A DNA stretch of 64,000 nt from Nitrospira sp. (GTDB lineage Bacteria; Nitrospirota; Nitrospiria; Nitrospirales; Nitrospiraceae). Position 1 is the first letter of the stretch. Each line of letters starts with the position of its first letter. The notes beneath the pieces were generated by a model, which did not search any database, had not been told where the DNA came from, and saw only the letters and a program-made list of their open reading frames with translations. The DNA is taken from the NCBI GenBank assembly GCA_020846195.1, contig JADLEJ010000008.1, positions 1 to 64,000 of the forward strand, given 5' to 3'. Shown piece by piece: positions 51,729-61,800 of this stretch. The position numbers and the translations under genes were made by a program.

Positions 51729-52236
51729 CTCGCTAGATTGAGAAATGCTCGCAATGACTCGAAACGAAATCGCCTGAACGATGAAACCTCATTCATCGCG
51801 ACAGGCTTGCCGTTGATCTTCTAACATTCATGATCGCTAGGATCAATGTTCCTTTTCTCGACCCTGACGGCCAATCGCCCCTACCCGCGTATCCAGCAGC
51901 ACGAATCTGCTTTTTTCTCTTTGTGTGACGGCGAGAATGACGGCTGACGGCTGCCTACTCTCCGTCTACAGCGGCATTCAGCGAACCCCTCTCCATGCGT
52001 CAGATTCGTATGTCCACAAAATCTGTGCGCGACCTGTGGATATGCATGTGGATGACGGCCCAACTCACATCACAGACGCTCGTACAACCTCGACGCCTAT
52101 TGTTTAGGCATTGTTTCATCACTTAAATCAGTGAGATGCGCTACGTCCGCTCATGATAGTCGCCCACCACTAGCCCTAGAGCTTGTATGGAATATCAATG
52201 TGTTGCGCGTACGATAGCCGAGGGGAGAGAGGGAAA
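51729..52236. other. 508-bp intergenic region with a DnaA-box-like cluster
   Basis: No gene is supported. Three DnaA-box-like 9-mers lie between 52011 and 52055: ATGTCCACA (7 of 9 to TTATCCACA), TGTGGATAT (8 of 9 to TGTGGATAA) and TGTGGATGA (8 of 9). A small TCACT/AGTGA stem lies near 52120. This is not the origin by itself, since dnaA and dnaN are not adjacent. Confidence 0.35.
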
Positions 52237-54318
52237 CTAGGCGGGAAGAATTTCTTCGATGGTCGCTCGTTCAAGACGTCCAAGATTCACCCATTGTTCC
52301 GCCATAGGAACAAGCGTCTTCAAGCGCAATTCAAGCGCTTCAAGACGAATGGGGAGCGAGGTCACCTTTCGATAGGCCGTGACCGTCAAAAACGACTTCA
52401 GTCCTTGGAGGAACATCATAATCGTCATCGCCTGAACCGCCTTCGCCTGATCGTGCAAGAACTCGACATGGCCGAGAATGGGATCGAGCTGAGACGCCGT
52501 GACAAAGCTGGCCGCCTGCGCCCGGAGAGATGCGAGCGCCTCCGTCATTTGCGGGACACGCGAATACACCGCCTGAAGAAACTCATTATCCTGCCGGTCC
52601 AAATCGTGAAGGATACGCTCGATGGCAGAGACATCGACTGGCTGTTCGACCTCGCCGACTTCTTCGGCGCGATGAATCACCGCCTCCAACATATCCCGTG
52701 CCGGCTGCATCGATCTCGACCGAGCCCTTTGCAACTCCCGCAACGCGCTTAAGAGCGGGAGCGAAGAGAACTCTCGACTTGGAACGATTTCTGGCTGGAT
52801 GCTCTGCGCAACTGCCTCGACATCCTCGACAGGATCCGCCTGATCCTCATGAACCGCCGGCGCAGCTCCCTCAAGAAGCGTCCGTTCATCTCCCGCAGCG
52901 CTCTGAGGGGGAACAGATGCCAGCTGCTGAACCGCGGCAATAACTCGGTTCAAACCCTGGCGCAGCTGGCGCAGCGACTCGGACGCCACGGCTGTTTCCG
53001 CCCCGCCAACATCGCGAAGCGTGGGCAGCAGATTCGTTGCCATGGCTTCAATGTCGTCGAGATGCACCGTAGCGGCAGACTTTGCCAGATTCGTGATCCC
53101 GTTGAGGACAATCCCATAGACATGCGAACGAACCGGCCCTTCTTTGCCGGCACTGAGCCGGGCGAGCGCGGATTGAATTTGCGCAAGCCACTCATGCGCC
53201 TCCAGCGCAAACAAGCCCACCACTTCCTTGCCAAACCCGGCGTCGTCCTGGCTCTGCGCCTCTCCTGCTGCCCCTTGGTCGAGGACTGCCTCTGATTCTC
53301 CCCCATCGCCGGTGCCAGAATGCCGCGCATGCTCCACGACACCTTGGATGGCCGTTGCAATGGCATCCAAACTCTCCAGAAGCGACGTAAACTGATCCGA
53401 TGCCGCCCCCGACGCTGCAACGTTCGAGGTCTCCTGGGCAAACGTAAGTCGTCCGACCACAGGAGCTTTAAGCGCTTCGATAATACTCACGAGCGGCGTC
53501 AGGCTGAGATCGATCTGCCGGCTGTCGATACCACCTGCGCCTCCCGGTTCAGCCACCTCCACGACGGGCCTTAGCGGGTATTGCGCATTGACTCCTACGA
53601 CTGTGCCGGTTTCCCCTGTGGTCAGCCGGACGGTCGTTCCTAGCGGATAGACCGACAGCTGCTGAACAAGCGCTTTGGTGATTTCCCGCGGAAAGGTTGC
53701 CCTCTCCGCCACCAGCAACTCTTTGATCGCCTCATGCGGAAACAGCCGCGGGCGATAGGGCCGTTCGCTAATCAACGCATCGAATACATCGGAAACCCCG
53801 ATAATGAGCGCCATCTCGCTGATTTGCCGCCCCTTCAACCGATTCGGATAGCCCCCTCCGTTGGTGCGCTCATGCGCCTGGCGAATCAATTCCGCCAGCC
53901 ATGAGTAGTCGGAGTCCGACCGCTTGATCGCCTCGTATCCTAATTCTGGATGTTGTTCGATCAATGTTCGTTCATCCACCGACAGTCGTCCGGCTTTCGT
54001 GACCAACGATTGAGGAACCGCGAACAATCCGATGTCGTGCACCAGGCCGGCCAGCGCCAGCCGCTCTAATTCACGCCCATAGTATCCCAGTCCCATTCCC
54101 ACCTTGGTCGCCACAACGGCCACATTCAGAAGATTCGTCAGAAGTGGCGATCCCGAGGGACTGGAAAGAGCCATGACGATCATTTCATCGTTGCGTTTCA
54201 ACGACGAGACCAGCGCTGTCGCTAAATCCTGGAGACGATCCAGGCCAATGCTTCGTTGACTTTGTATGGCCGACGCGACAAGTGTCAGTTCGGCTTCTGC
54301 GTCCCTATACCATGTCAT
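52237..54318 (-). CDS. HD-GYP domain protein fused to a degenerate Hpt module
   Basis: The 693-residue protein has an N-terminal HD-GYP phosphodiesterase domain: HD pair at residues 94-95 (GLVHDIGLFAVP), the GYP in ERTNGGGYPNRLKG (156-158) and DVFDAL...ERPYRPRLFP. HD-GYP domains hydrolyse c-di-GMP. The C-terminal region (about 370-690) repeats the whole 312-residue Hpt-like protein encoded at 55271-56209, including LFALEAHEWLAQIQSALARL, TNLAKSAATVHLDDIEAM and the terminal LELRLKTLVPMAEQWVNLGRLERATIEEILPA, but has no phosphoacceptor His. The ATG at 54318 opens the conserved part. Confidence 0.85.
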   Translation of the reverse strand: MTWYRDAEAELTLVASAIQSQRSIGLDRLQDLATALVSSLKRNDEMIVMALSSPSGSPLLTNLLNVAVVATKVGMGLGYYGRELERLALAGLVHDIGLFAVPQSLVTKAGRLSVDERTLIEQHPELGYEAIKRSDSDYSWLAELIRQAHERTNGGGYPNRLKGRQISEMALIIGVSDVFDALISERPYRPRLFPHEAIKELLVAERATFPREITKALVQQLSVYPLGTTVRLTTGETGTVVGVNAQYPLRPVVEVAEPGGAGGIDSRQIDLSLTPLVSIIEALKAPVVGRLTFAQETSNVAASGAASDQFTSLLESLDAIATAIQGVVEHARHSGTGDGGESEAVLDQGAAGEAQSQDDAGFGKEVVGLFALEAHEWLAQIQSALARLSAGKEGPVRSHVYGIVLNGITNLAKSAATVHLDDIEAMATNLLPTLRDVGGAETAVASESLRQLRQGLNRVIAAVQQLASVPPQSAAGDERTLLEGAAPAVHEDQADPVEDVEAVAQSIQPEIVPSREFSSLPLLSALRELQRARSRSMQPARDMLEAVIHRAEEVGEVEQPVDVSAIERILHDLDRQDNEFLQAVYSRVPQMTEALASLRAQAASFVTASQLDPILGHVEFLHDQAKAVQAMTIMMFLQGLKSFLTVTAYRKVTSLPIRLEALELRLKTLVPMAEQWVNLGRLERATIEEILPA

Positions 54319-54359
54319 GGAAACTCGTTCTCCCCTTCTTCCCGCCAAACTCGATATGC

Positions 54360-55190
54360 TTAACTCAGATCCGCGAGACGCAGGACCAACGTCCGGTCGA
54401 TACGCTCGACTCTCTCTTGCGCTCCGATAAACAAACAGAAATCGCAGAGTGCATTAATCACACGACAGACGCCGCCCGTGTGTCGATGAATCGCTTCAGC
54501 CGCAAGGACGGTGAAGAGCTTTCGCGAACAGCCTGCCGCTGCCAACCGGCCTTGAATATAGGCCTGCGTCTCTTCCACATCAAAGCGGTCCAAATGATAG
54601 CGCACAGCAATCCGTTGCATCAGCTGTGGAATGCGCGCGATCCGCTCGCGCAGTTCCGGCTGCCCAAGCAGTACGAGCGTCAACAGAAACCGGTCGCTCA
54701 TCTGGTAATTCATCAAGAGCCGGACCTCGTCGAAGATCCGATCCTCAAGGATCGTTTGAGCCTCATCGATGACAAGGACTGCATCGACCCCCTGCCTGGC
54801 ATTCGACAGCAAATGCTCATTCAAGCGCCGCATCTGCACGGCCTTCGATCCGTCAACCGGCAATCCGAATTGATAGAGGATCTCTCCAAGAAATTGCGGC
54901 TCAGGAAGGGACGGATTTGCCAGCAAGGCCACATCATACTTCGCCTTCGGCAGATCGAGAATCAGCGAACGACTCAGAAGGGTCTTTCCGCTTCCAATCT
55001 CGCCGGTCAACATCACGGCCCCCTTGCGAGCCTGAACCCCATGCAAAATCCGTTGCCGAGCCGCCTCATGCTTCACCGAGGGAACATAAAAACGAGGGTC
55101 GGGAACATTTTCAAACGGTGGAGCCTCCAACCCCCAATACCGCTCATATGCGACTCCCACCGACTCCGCAATTACCACATCCGTCTCCAT
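54360..55190 (-). CDS. ExeA/GspA-type AAA ATPase
   Basis: The 276-residue protein has the family N-terminus YERYWGLEAPPFENVPDPRFYV, Walker A GEIGSGKT (residues 63-70), Walker B with Asp142 and Glu143 (VLVIDEAQ), and the C-terminal HTGGVCRVINALCDFCLF motif of the AAA_22/ExeA group. Members act in envelope machinery, for example type II secretion and MSHA/type IV pilus assembly, and in MuB-like transposition. There is no peptidoglycan-binding C-domain. In a chemosensory cluster it probably links sensing to pilus or envelope export. Starts upstream of 55190 are in frame but less likely. Confidence 0.82.
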   Translation of the reverse strand: METDVVIAESVGVAYERYWGLEAPPFENVPDPRFYVPSVKHEAARQRILHGVQARKGAVMLTGEIGSGKTLLSRSLILDLPKAKYDVALLANPSLPEPQFLGEILYQFGLPVDGSKAVQMRRLNEHLLSNARQGVDAVLVIDEAQTILEDRIFDEVRLLMNYQMSDRFLLTLVLLGQPELRERIARIPQLMQRIAVRYHLDRFDVEETQAYIQGRLAAAGCSRKLFTVLAAEAIHRHTGGVCRVINALCDFCLFIGAQERVERIDRTLVLRLADLS

Positions 55191-55270
55191 TTCATTATCA
55201 CGATAAGAAAGAACCGGTTTTAGAGATAGGCGCGACGAGCACTGTATCTGAGCAATACTGTAGGCCATCG

Positions 55271-56209
55271 CTATGCGGCAGGCAATAACGCTTCGATGGC
55301 TCCTCGTTCCTGCCGGCCAGCTTCCATCCACGCATGAACGGCCGTGGGCATCGCGCGCAATTTGCTCTCCACCCTCTTACACTGAGGCGCCGGAGGCATG
55401 ATCCGCTGGTCACGCACAAGCGTAAGCAAACTCTGCAATCCTGTGAAAAATGCCATCGCTTCGACCGCACTCACCTGCTGAGAGGCCAGCCAGAGTTCTG
55501 CCGCATGGTCCGCCAAAGCCTTCCACTTGGCGGATGCCTCATTCCATTGACCGGCAGGCTCCTGCGCCATTTTCTCAATGCCATCGGCCACGATGGGCCC
55601 AAGCCGCTGCATCGTCTGCGCATACAGTCCCTCAGCCTCGGCGCCCAGCGCTAACACCTCGCGCAACGATGCGGCATCGCAATGCGTCACTCCATTTTTT
55701 GTCATTCCATCGATCTGAGCAATAATAGCCTTTGTCACACGGCACGTCATGGCTGCACTGCCGGCTAGACGGCGATCCAAATCGGAGAGCGCGGCCAGCA
55801 ACTCCTGAATCGGCACCGTGGAGGCCACCGCCTCCTCTCTTGCAGGCTCGGCATCGAACGCCACACCGGTTGCCCGGGCCAGCGCATCCTCAATCCGGCC
55901 CAATTGTTTACAGAACGCCACAAACGCAGCAGCCGAGAGAGGAACGGCCGGATTCTCGACCGCCTCGACCAAGGGAAGGCCGGAAAAACTGGCCTGCTCG
56001 ACGTCGTGCAGACTGATCGTCGCGGCTGACCCGCCAAGATTTGTCAATCCGGCTTTGATCGTGTAGGCCAGCTTGAGATGACGATCAGCCGGAGGCCCTT
56101 GTTGCAACTCATCGAGTGCGACATGAATCTGCTGCAGCCATTGCTGCGCTTCTTGGGCGAACAGCGCAATCAGCTCTTTTTGAAATTCATCGTCTGTATC
56201 GACTGCCAT
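55271..56209 (-). CDS. stand-alone Hpt-like protein lacking the phosphoacceptor His
   Basis: The 312-residue protein is all helical. Residues 1-110 look like a histidine phosphotransfer domain: DEFQKELIALFAQEAQQWLQ, then HLKLAYTIKAGLTNLGGSAATISLHDVEQ. The canonical H-T-L-K-G-S core reads T-N-L-G-G-S at 56-61 and AYTIKAG offers Tyr49, so no His stands where phosphorylation would occur. The C-terminal part ends ESKLRAMPTAVHAWMEAGRQERGAIEALLPAA. The whole protein aligns with the C-terminal module of the HD-GYP protein. It may be a scaffold or a phosphorylation-insensitive decoy. Confidence 0.75.
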   Translation of the reverse strand: MAVDTDDEFQKELIALFAQEAQQWLQQIHVALDELQQGPPADRHLKLAYTIKAGLTNLGGSAATISLHDVEQASFSGLPLVEAVENPAVPLSAAAFVAFCKQLGRIEDALARATGVAFDAEPAREEAVASTVPIQELLAALSDLDRRLAGSAAMTCRVTKAIIAQIDGMTKNGVTHCDAASLREVLALGAEAEGLYAQTMQRLGPIVADGIEKMAQEPAGQWNEASAKWKALADHAAELWLASQQVSAVEAMAFFTGLQSLLTLVRDQRIMPPAPQCKRVESKLRAMPTAVHAWMEAGRQERGAIEALLPAA

Positions 56210-56261
56210 GCTGCGTCATTCCTTCACAACGGACAGGCCTGAGCCCTTACGCTCGATCTGT

Positions 56262-57767
56262 TTACATCCGCCCCTTGCCACTGCCAAGCTGAGACGCCAA
56301 CCCAGCGATTTCTCCGAGCTTGCGAGCCATGTCTTCAAACCGCTTCATCGATTGTTCAGCGGACTGTTCGGACTCCGACACGCGCCTGGTCAACACGGCA
56401 GTCCGATCCCGCTCGGTCGCCAACAGCGTTTCCAACCCCTGAGCCGCAGTTACCGTTTTCTCCAACTCATGAATGCGGCCATCTCTCGCACGCCCGGCCT
56501 GAATAGCTTCGGCTAATTGGCCTTCCAGCTCACTCAACCGCTGCACTCCGCGTTCAGCCTCGGCAAGACGCCCGCCCAATTCCTCGACACGAGCCCGCTC
56601 AGCCACCATCGCCGTTTCTGCCTGCTGAACTTGCCGCGCATAATCAGCCGCACGATGTTCCTCGTCGGCCAGCCGCGTTTCCAAACCTTTCGTCCGCGCC
56701 ACGGCGGCTTCCAAGACCGCGATTTGCTCATCCAACTTTGCCGTGGCCGCCCGCTCAGTTATCAGCGCCGATTCCAACTGAGGCACCGTGCTGGCCGCTT
56801 GCTGGAGATCGGCGATCTGCTGTCGAAGATTCTGAGTGGCATCCTGTTCGGACTTCAACGAAGATTCGAGAGCCAAGACTTTTGCTTGCACGCCGGCAAC
56901 CAGATCCTCACTGCCGGCAATCTGCGCCTTCAACGATGCACCCTGCTGCCGTTCTTGAGCCAACTCCGCTTCGATGGCCTGCACCCGGTTCGACTGAACG
57001 CTGAAGTCCTCAACCCGCTGACGCTCCACTGCGAGACTGCTGGCGATCTGCGCCTTCAACGATGCGCTCTGTTGCCGCTCTTGAGCCAGCTCCGCTTCGA
57101 TAGCCTGTGCCCGGCTCGACTGATCGCCGGCGTCCTCAACCCGCTGACGCTCCACTGCCAGCTGGCCTTCCAGTTCCTTCACCTGTGCCGCCAGTGACTC
57201 CAGCTCCTCTACTCGTTTCTTGAGCCCTTCCGCCGCCGCCCTCTCCGCCTGCAACTGCCCATCGAGATCGCGAACACGATCGGCCGCTTGCTGATACGTC
57301 GCCAACTGCTCATCGGTGATTCGAGGCCCCTTCCATACGTCGCCGGATGCTGCCGGTTGAGGAGCCGGCACTGCAGGGGAAGCAGCGGCTGCGGGCGCCT
57401 GGCGCTTTTCAAGCAACTCCAGAACCCGGTCCTTAAGGGACGTGCCTTGAAACGGTTTCTTCAGCACGCCGTCGGCATGACACGACTCCGCCTGCTTGGT
57501 CACCTCATCGTTCACAATCCCTGAAATCAACAACACCGGTGTGGTGGCCAGCGACGCATGCCCCCGCACAAACGCGCAGACCTCATAGCCGCTCTTGTCC
57601 GGCATGATCACATCCGACACCACTGCGTCCGGCCGTTCCTTCGACAAATAGGCCAGCGCCTCTTCCCCATTGGCCGCCAAGGTGACGCCCAATCCGGCTT
57701 CCGTCAATAACCGCTCCGCGACTTTCCTGACCGCAATACTGTCATCCGCTACAAGAATCTTCGGCAT
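56262..57767 (-). CDS. response-regulator receiver plus long coiled coil (FrzS/AglZ-like layout)
   Basis: The 501-residue protein opens with a receiver domain: MPKILVADDSIAVRKVAERL, phosphoacceptor Asp52 in SDVIMPDKSG, Ser82 in LLISG and Lys104 in LKKPF. A Pro/Ala linker follows, then 350 residues of coiled coil. Two 42-residue units in tandem (VERQRVED...AELAQERQQ...LKAQIA) lie in the middle. Receiver plus coiled coil is the layout of FrzS and AglZ, polarity proteins of gliding motility; homology to either is not shown. The ATG at 57767 has AGGGAG 5 nt upstream. It lies between CheW and Hpt-like genes. Confidence 0.85.
   Translation of the reverse strand: MPKILVADDSIAVRKVAERLLTEAGLGVTLAANGEEALAYLSKERPDAVVSDVIMPDKSGYEVCAFVRGHASLATTPVLLISGIVNDEVTKQAESCHADGVLKKPFQGTSLKDRVLELLEKRQAPAAAASPAVPAPQPAASGDVWKGPRITDEQLATYQQAADRVRDLDGQLQAERAAAEGLKKRVEELESLAAQVKELEGQLAVERQRVEDAGDQSSRAQAIEAELAQERQQSASLKAQIASSLAVERQRVEDFSVQSNRVQAIEAELAQERQQGASLKAQIAGSEDLVAGVQAKVLALESSLKSEQDATQNLRQQIADLQQAASTVPQLESALITERAATAKLDEQIAVLEAAVARTKGLETRLADEEHRAADYARQVQQAETAMVAERARVEELGGRLAEAERGVQRLSELEGQLAEAIQAGRARDGRIHELEKTVTAAQGLETLLATERDRTAVLTRRVSESEQSAEQSMKRFEDMARKLGEIAGLASQLGSGKGRM
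56914..57160 (-). repeat. two tandem 126-bp repeats in the coiled-coil gene
   Basis: The segments around 56914-57035 and 57040-57160 encode two nearly identical 42-residue coiled-coil units. The bases differ at a handful of sites. The unit corresponds to whole heptads, so the number of copies can change without breaking the coiled coil. Confidence 0.7.
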
Positions 57768-57778
57768 ACGGACTCCCT

Positions 57779-58234
57779 TCACCGCTGTTCGTAATCAGCT
57801 CCTAAGCGTGCTGCTGAAAGAATGGGAACATCTTCGAATTCGTCGGCAAAACACTCTGCCGCATCGATATCGTTGTGGCGATAGGCCTGGACCTTTGCGG
57901 CTTCGAGCGAATGCAACACCGGCATGTCTTCATCGATGCAGATCGCCATCGCACCGCCGGGCTGCTTGGCCATTAAACAGAGCCGCTGCTCCCCCTTGAC
58001 GCGGACCTTCAGCTTTCCGGCGAGATCGAAAACCGGAAAGACCGACTGGCCTCGCCGAATAACCGCCGAGACAAAGGGCGTACAGCTGGGAATCGGAATA
58101 CTGCCGTCCCAGGAGGAAATTCCGCCGATCTCTTCGGTCTTCACCGCAAGCCGGCGTCCTCCGACTGAGAACACAACCAGATGGTAGCGTTGTGACGTCG
58201 TCGCGCGCTGCCGGCCAACCGCGCCCCTTAGCAT
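57779..58234 (-). CDS. CheW-domain protein (short)
   Basis: The 151-residue protein is a CheW-like coupler with YHLVVFSVGGRRLAVKTEEIGGISSW, then VIRRGQSVFPVFDLAGKLKV and ICIDEDMPVLHSLEAAKV, the beta-barrel pattern of the CheW fold. CheW joins receptors to the CheA kinase. It overlaps the next gene upstream (58228) by 7 bp and ends 12 bp before the receiver-coiled-coil gene, so the three are in one operon. Confidence 0.78.
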   Translation of the reverse strand: MLRGAVGRQRATTSQRYHLVVFSVGGRRLAVKTEEIGGISSWDGSIPIPSCTPFVSAVIRRGQSVFPVFDLAGKLKVRVKGEQRLCLMAKQPGGAMAICIDEDMPVLHSLEAAKVQAYRHNDIDAAECFADEFEDVPILSAARLGADYEQR

Positions 58235-58761
58235 GCGATGCCCTTTCTCATTCTATCGGATGTATCAAATAGACGTAGCGGCAACCGCTGATCCTGGGCC
58301 ATCGATTCGCCACCACGCTGCGTGGCGCCACTCAACAGCCACCTTGTATGCAGTCCGATCGCCACACCATCTCCGTGCAAGAGAAGCCCCGCATACCAGT
58401 TCCGTTCTTCACCGCGAAACTGACCCGGTAACGGCACCACTCGCGTCCGTTCGACCTCTACCAGACCATGCACGCGATCCACCCGGACACAGACGCGAAG
58501 TCCCGCCTGAGCCAGCAATGCAATGCGCGTCTCCGGCCCATCTGCAGCATGAACCAGCCCAAGCCTGCCCCCGAGGTCAAAGAACGCATAGTCCTGGCCT
58601 TGAACCGTAAGCGTATCAACAGAGCCCTGCTCTTCCATTGTCAGCAACCCTTGAACGAGATCGGCGGGCAACGCGAATTGCCGCGCGTCGATTTCAACAA
58701 TCAGAAAACGCTCGACCGGCACAAGAGCAGCCGACTCGACCCGCTGGCCCCTCAAACTCAT
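58228..58761 (-). CDS. CheW-domain protein (second copy)
   Basis: The 177-residue protein carries a CheW-like core (ERFLIVEIDARQFALPADLVQGLL, YAFFDLGGRLGLVHAADGPETRIALLAQAGLRVCVRVDRVHGLVEV) with a C-terminal extension rich in Arg and Asp. Its start is set at 58761 because GAGG lies 7 nt before that ATG; the GTG two codons upstream has the site directly against it. It sits between cheA and the shorter CheW gene. Two different couplers suggest two interfaces to the kinase. Confidence 0.78.
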   Translation of the reverse strand: MSLRGQRVESAALVPVERFLIVEIDARQFALPADLVQGLLTMEEQGSVDTLTVQGQDYAFFDLGGRLGLVHAADGPETRIALLAQAGLRVCVRVDRVHGLVEVERTRVVPLPGQFRGEERNWYAGLLLHGDGVAIGLHTRWLLSGATQRGGESMAQDQRLPLRLFDTSDRMRKGIAC

Positions 58762-58832
58762 ACCCACGCCTCATTGATCATGCGCCTTGATGCTGTCTGC
58801 CAATCCTGATCGCAAGCCGGCAACCGATGACG

Positions 58833-61800
58833 TTATGGCCGGGCCGCCGACACCTGCCCAACCCATCGTTCGACCTCTTGAAGCAATGCGCGCTCTTCCA
58901 CGGGTTTGGCGATATAGGAACTGGCCCCAATGCTCAGCGCCATCTGGCGATGCTTGTCCCCCGCCCGCGTCGTCATCACGACAACCGGCGTTTGCTGCGT
59001 TTGCGGACGACTGCGCAACGCTTGAATGACTTCCAGTCCGTTCAACTTCGGCATTTCCAAATCTGTAAAAATCAGCCGGTAGGAATGCGCCGACGCCTTG
59101 CGCAAGCCATCTTCCCCATCGACCGCAGTGTCGACGCGATACCCGGCGTTTTCCAACATGCGTCCGACAAATTTCCGAATGCTCAGCGAATCGTCGATCA
59201 AGAGAATCGACGCCATCGCGGCGGCGCCGGCATCCTTGTCATCCTCCGAGTCCTGATACGGCACCAAGGCCGTCTCCGGGGCTGCCAACATCGCCGCCGA
59301 CTCTCGAGACTCCCGCGCAAGCAGCCGCCCCGTATCCACCACGAGCACCACCTGTCCTTCAGGGTCGATCGTAGCGCCGCCGAAGCAAGATCGTTCCATT
59401 GAGCGCAAGGTCCCCAAGGATTTGATGACGATTTCCTGACGCCCTAACAACTCATCGACCGCCAACCCGATCGGCCCTGAAACCGTGCGCACGACGACTA
59501 CCGGCATGGAGAGATCCACCGTCCCGCTTTCGTGCCTGAGCAGATGGCGCAGCGAGTAGAGATCGATGGCCTCTTCGCCCAACTGCAAAATGGCTCGCTC
59601 CCCCATATGCTGCAATGAATCCATCGTCGGCAGAGTGACCTCGCGCACGTTGGGCAATGGAATCGCATACCGCTCCGATCCCGCCCGCACCATCAACGCT
59701 GTGGCAATGAGCAGCGTCAGCGGCAAATCCAACGTAAATTTGGTGCCCACGCCGGGGAGCGACTCCACATCGATATGGCCGTTCATGCCCTCAATGGCCC
59801 GCTTGACCACATCCAGGCCGACGCCTCTCCCAGCCTGATCCCCGACCTTCTCGGCCGTGGAAAATCCTGGAGCGAAAATGTATTTCAACGCTTCGGCATC
59901 CGGCATCGCCTGAATTTGCTCCGGCCGAGCCAGTCCGAGATTGACGGCTTTAGTCCGAATCCGTTTGAGATCGAGACCGGCCCCGTCGTCTTCCACTTCA
60001 ATAATGATCGAGTTGCCTCGGTGCGCGGCATGCAAGTAAACCGTGCCGACCGCGGGTTTCCCTTTCGCGACGCGAACCCCGGCCGGTTCAATGCCGTGGT
60101 ACACGGCATTGCGCACGAGATGGATCAGCGGATCGACGAGACGCTCCACAACTCCGGTATCCACCTCGGTATGTTCACCGGACGTCACCAAGGACACTTC
60201 TTTCCCTGAGGCGCGGGCGATTTCCCTGATCGCTCGGCGGAACCGTGTAAAGGGAGTTCCAATGGGAACCATGCGGGCGCGCGCAATTTCATCTCGCATG
60301 CCGAGGGTGAGCTGCTGTAATTGGCTCATATCGTCATGCGCCCGTCGGATGGACCCGCTGAGCTGAGACATCGATTCCGTAATATCGGCGGTCACCTCGC
60401 TGATGCGTCTCGCTAAAATATTGAAATCGTCATATTTGTCGAACTCCAGACTGCCGAAATCGCTTAGTCCTGAAATGCCAGGAACCGGCGCGTCCGAAGA
60501 ACTGGCTGGCGCCACCGGAAAAGTAAACGTGTGCTTTTCTTCAAACGATTGCACGGCATCGACCAGCCTGGACTTGCAAGCCAAAACCTGTTGCGACAAC
60601 TGCTCCAACACCCGGAGACGTTGTTCCAACCGGCCTCGGCCAATGACCAACTCACCGACCAGATTGAGCAATCGCTCTAACCGGTCCCGGCTGACCCGAA
60701 TCACTTCACGATCCTCTGCGGGCCGCCCATCCGAAGTCTTGCCCTGCGCCCCATCTTCGTTCGATCCTGCTGACGGCTGCATAGGCGGTGCCGACCGATC
60801 GTCCGTCCTGACTGGCGGTGCGACACTCGGAGCGCCGCCTGCATGCAACACCTTCAATTCAGCCAGTGCAGACGCAAACCGTTGCTGAGTCGCCGCCAGT
60901 GTCGCAGGGTCACGGCGCATCAATACACGCACAACATCGACGGATCGAAGCAACAAGTCTGTCTGGCCCGGCTGCACGGCCAAATGCCCGTCTCGCACGG
61001 CTCCCATAAAGTCTTCAATGTGGTGAACCAGGTCGCCGATAGACTGAAACCCCACGGTATACGCCGACCCTTTCAGCGTATGAGCCGTCCGGAACAACTG
61101 ATTGATCAGCTCATTGTCCTGACCGTTCTTGTCCAGCCGCAAGAGATTCGCTTCCAGCGTCTCCAAATACTCTTGCGCCTCCGGAGCAAAATACGACAGC
61201 ACTTCGGGATCCAGCTGCGGAATCAAATACTCAGCCAACAGCACCGGACTTACCGCCGCATCGCCCTCGCCTGAGGGCGCCACTGAAGACCGCATCTCCG
61301 CCGGGGCAACAGGAGTTGCAGACACAGCGACCACACCATCCCGCAGCTGCGTCAAGAAACCGATCACCGCCGGCACATCCTGCTGCAATTGCGGTACGTG
61401 CGCAGGATCACGACGCAGCGCAAGCCGAATAATGCCCACCGCCCGAGTCAGCCCTTCGAAAAGAGCGTCGGTTAATTCCACTCGACGCTCGCGAACCCTC
61501 CCCATGCATTCCTCCATGGGATAGGCCATATCGCCGATAACGGTAAACCCGACCGTATGACTGGAGCCTTTCAGCGTATGGGCCGTGCGGAAGAGGCGGT
61601 GGATCGCATCGTCGTCCTGCGGGTGAGCCTGCAAGCTCCGAATCAGGCGATCAATCGTATCGAGGTACTCCACCGCTTCAGGGACAAAGTACGACAGCAC
61701 GTCCGCATCCACATTCGGCACCAGATACTCCTGACTCAATAGAGCACCATCTCCAACGCTTCGCCCGCCTGCGTGATCGATAAGAACCGCCGACCCAGCT

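Noticed and set aside
52011..52055. DnaA-box cluster as oriC
   Set aside because: No dnaA, dnaN or AT-rich unwinding element with the usual gene neighbours is near.
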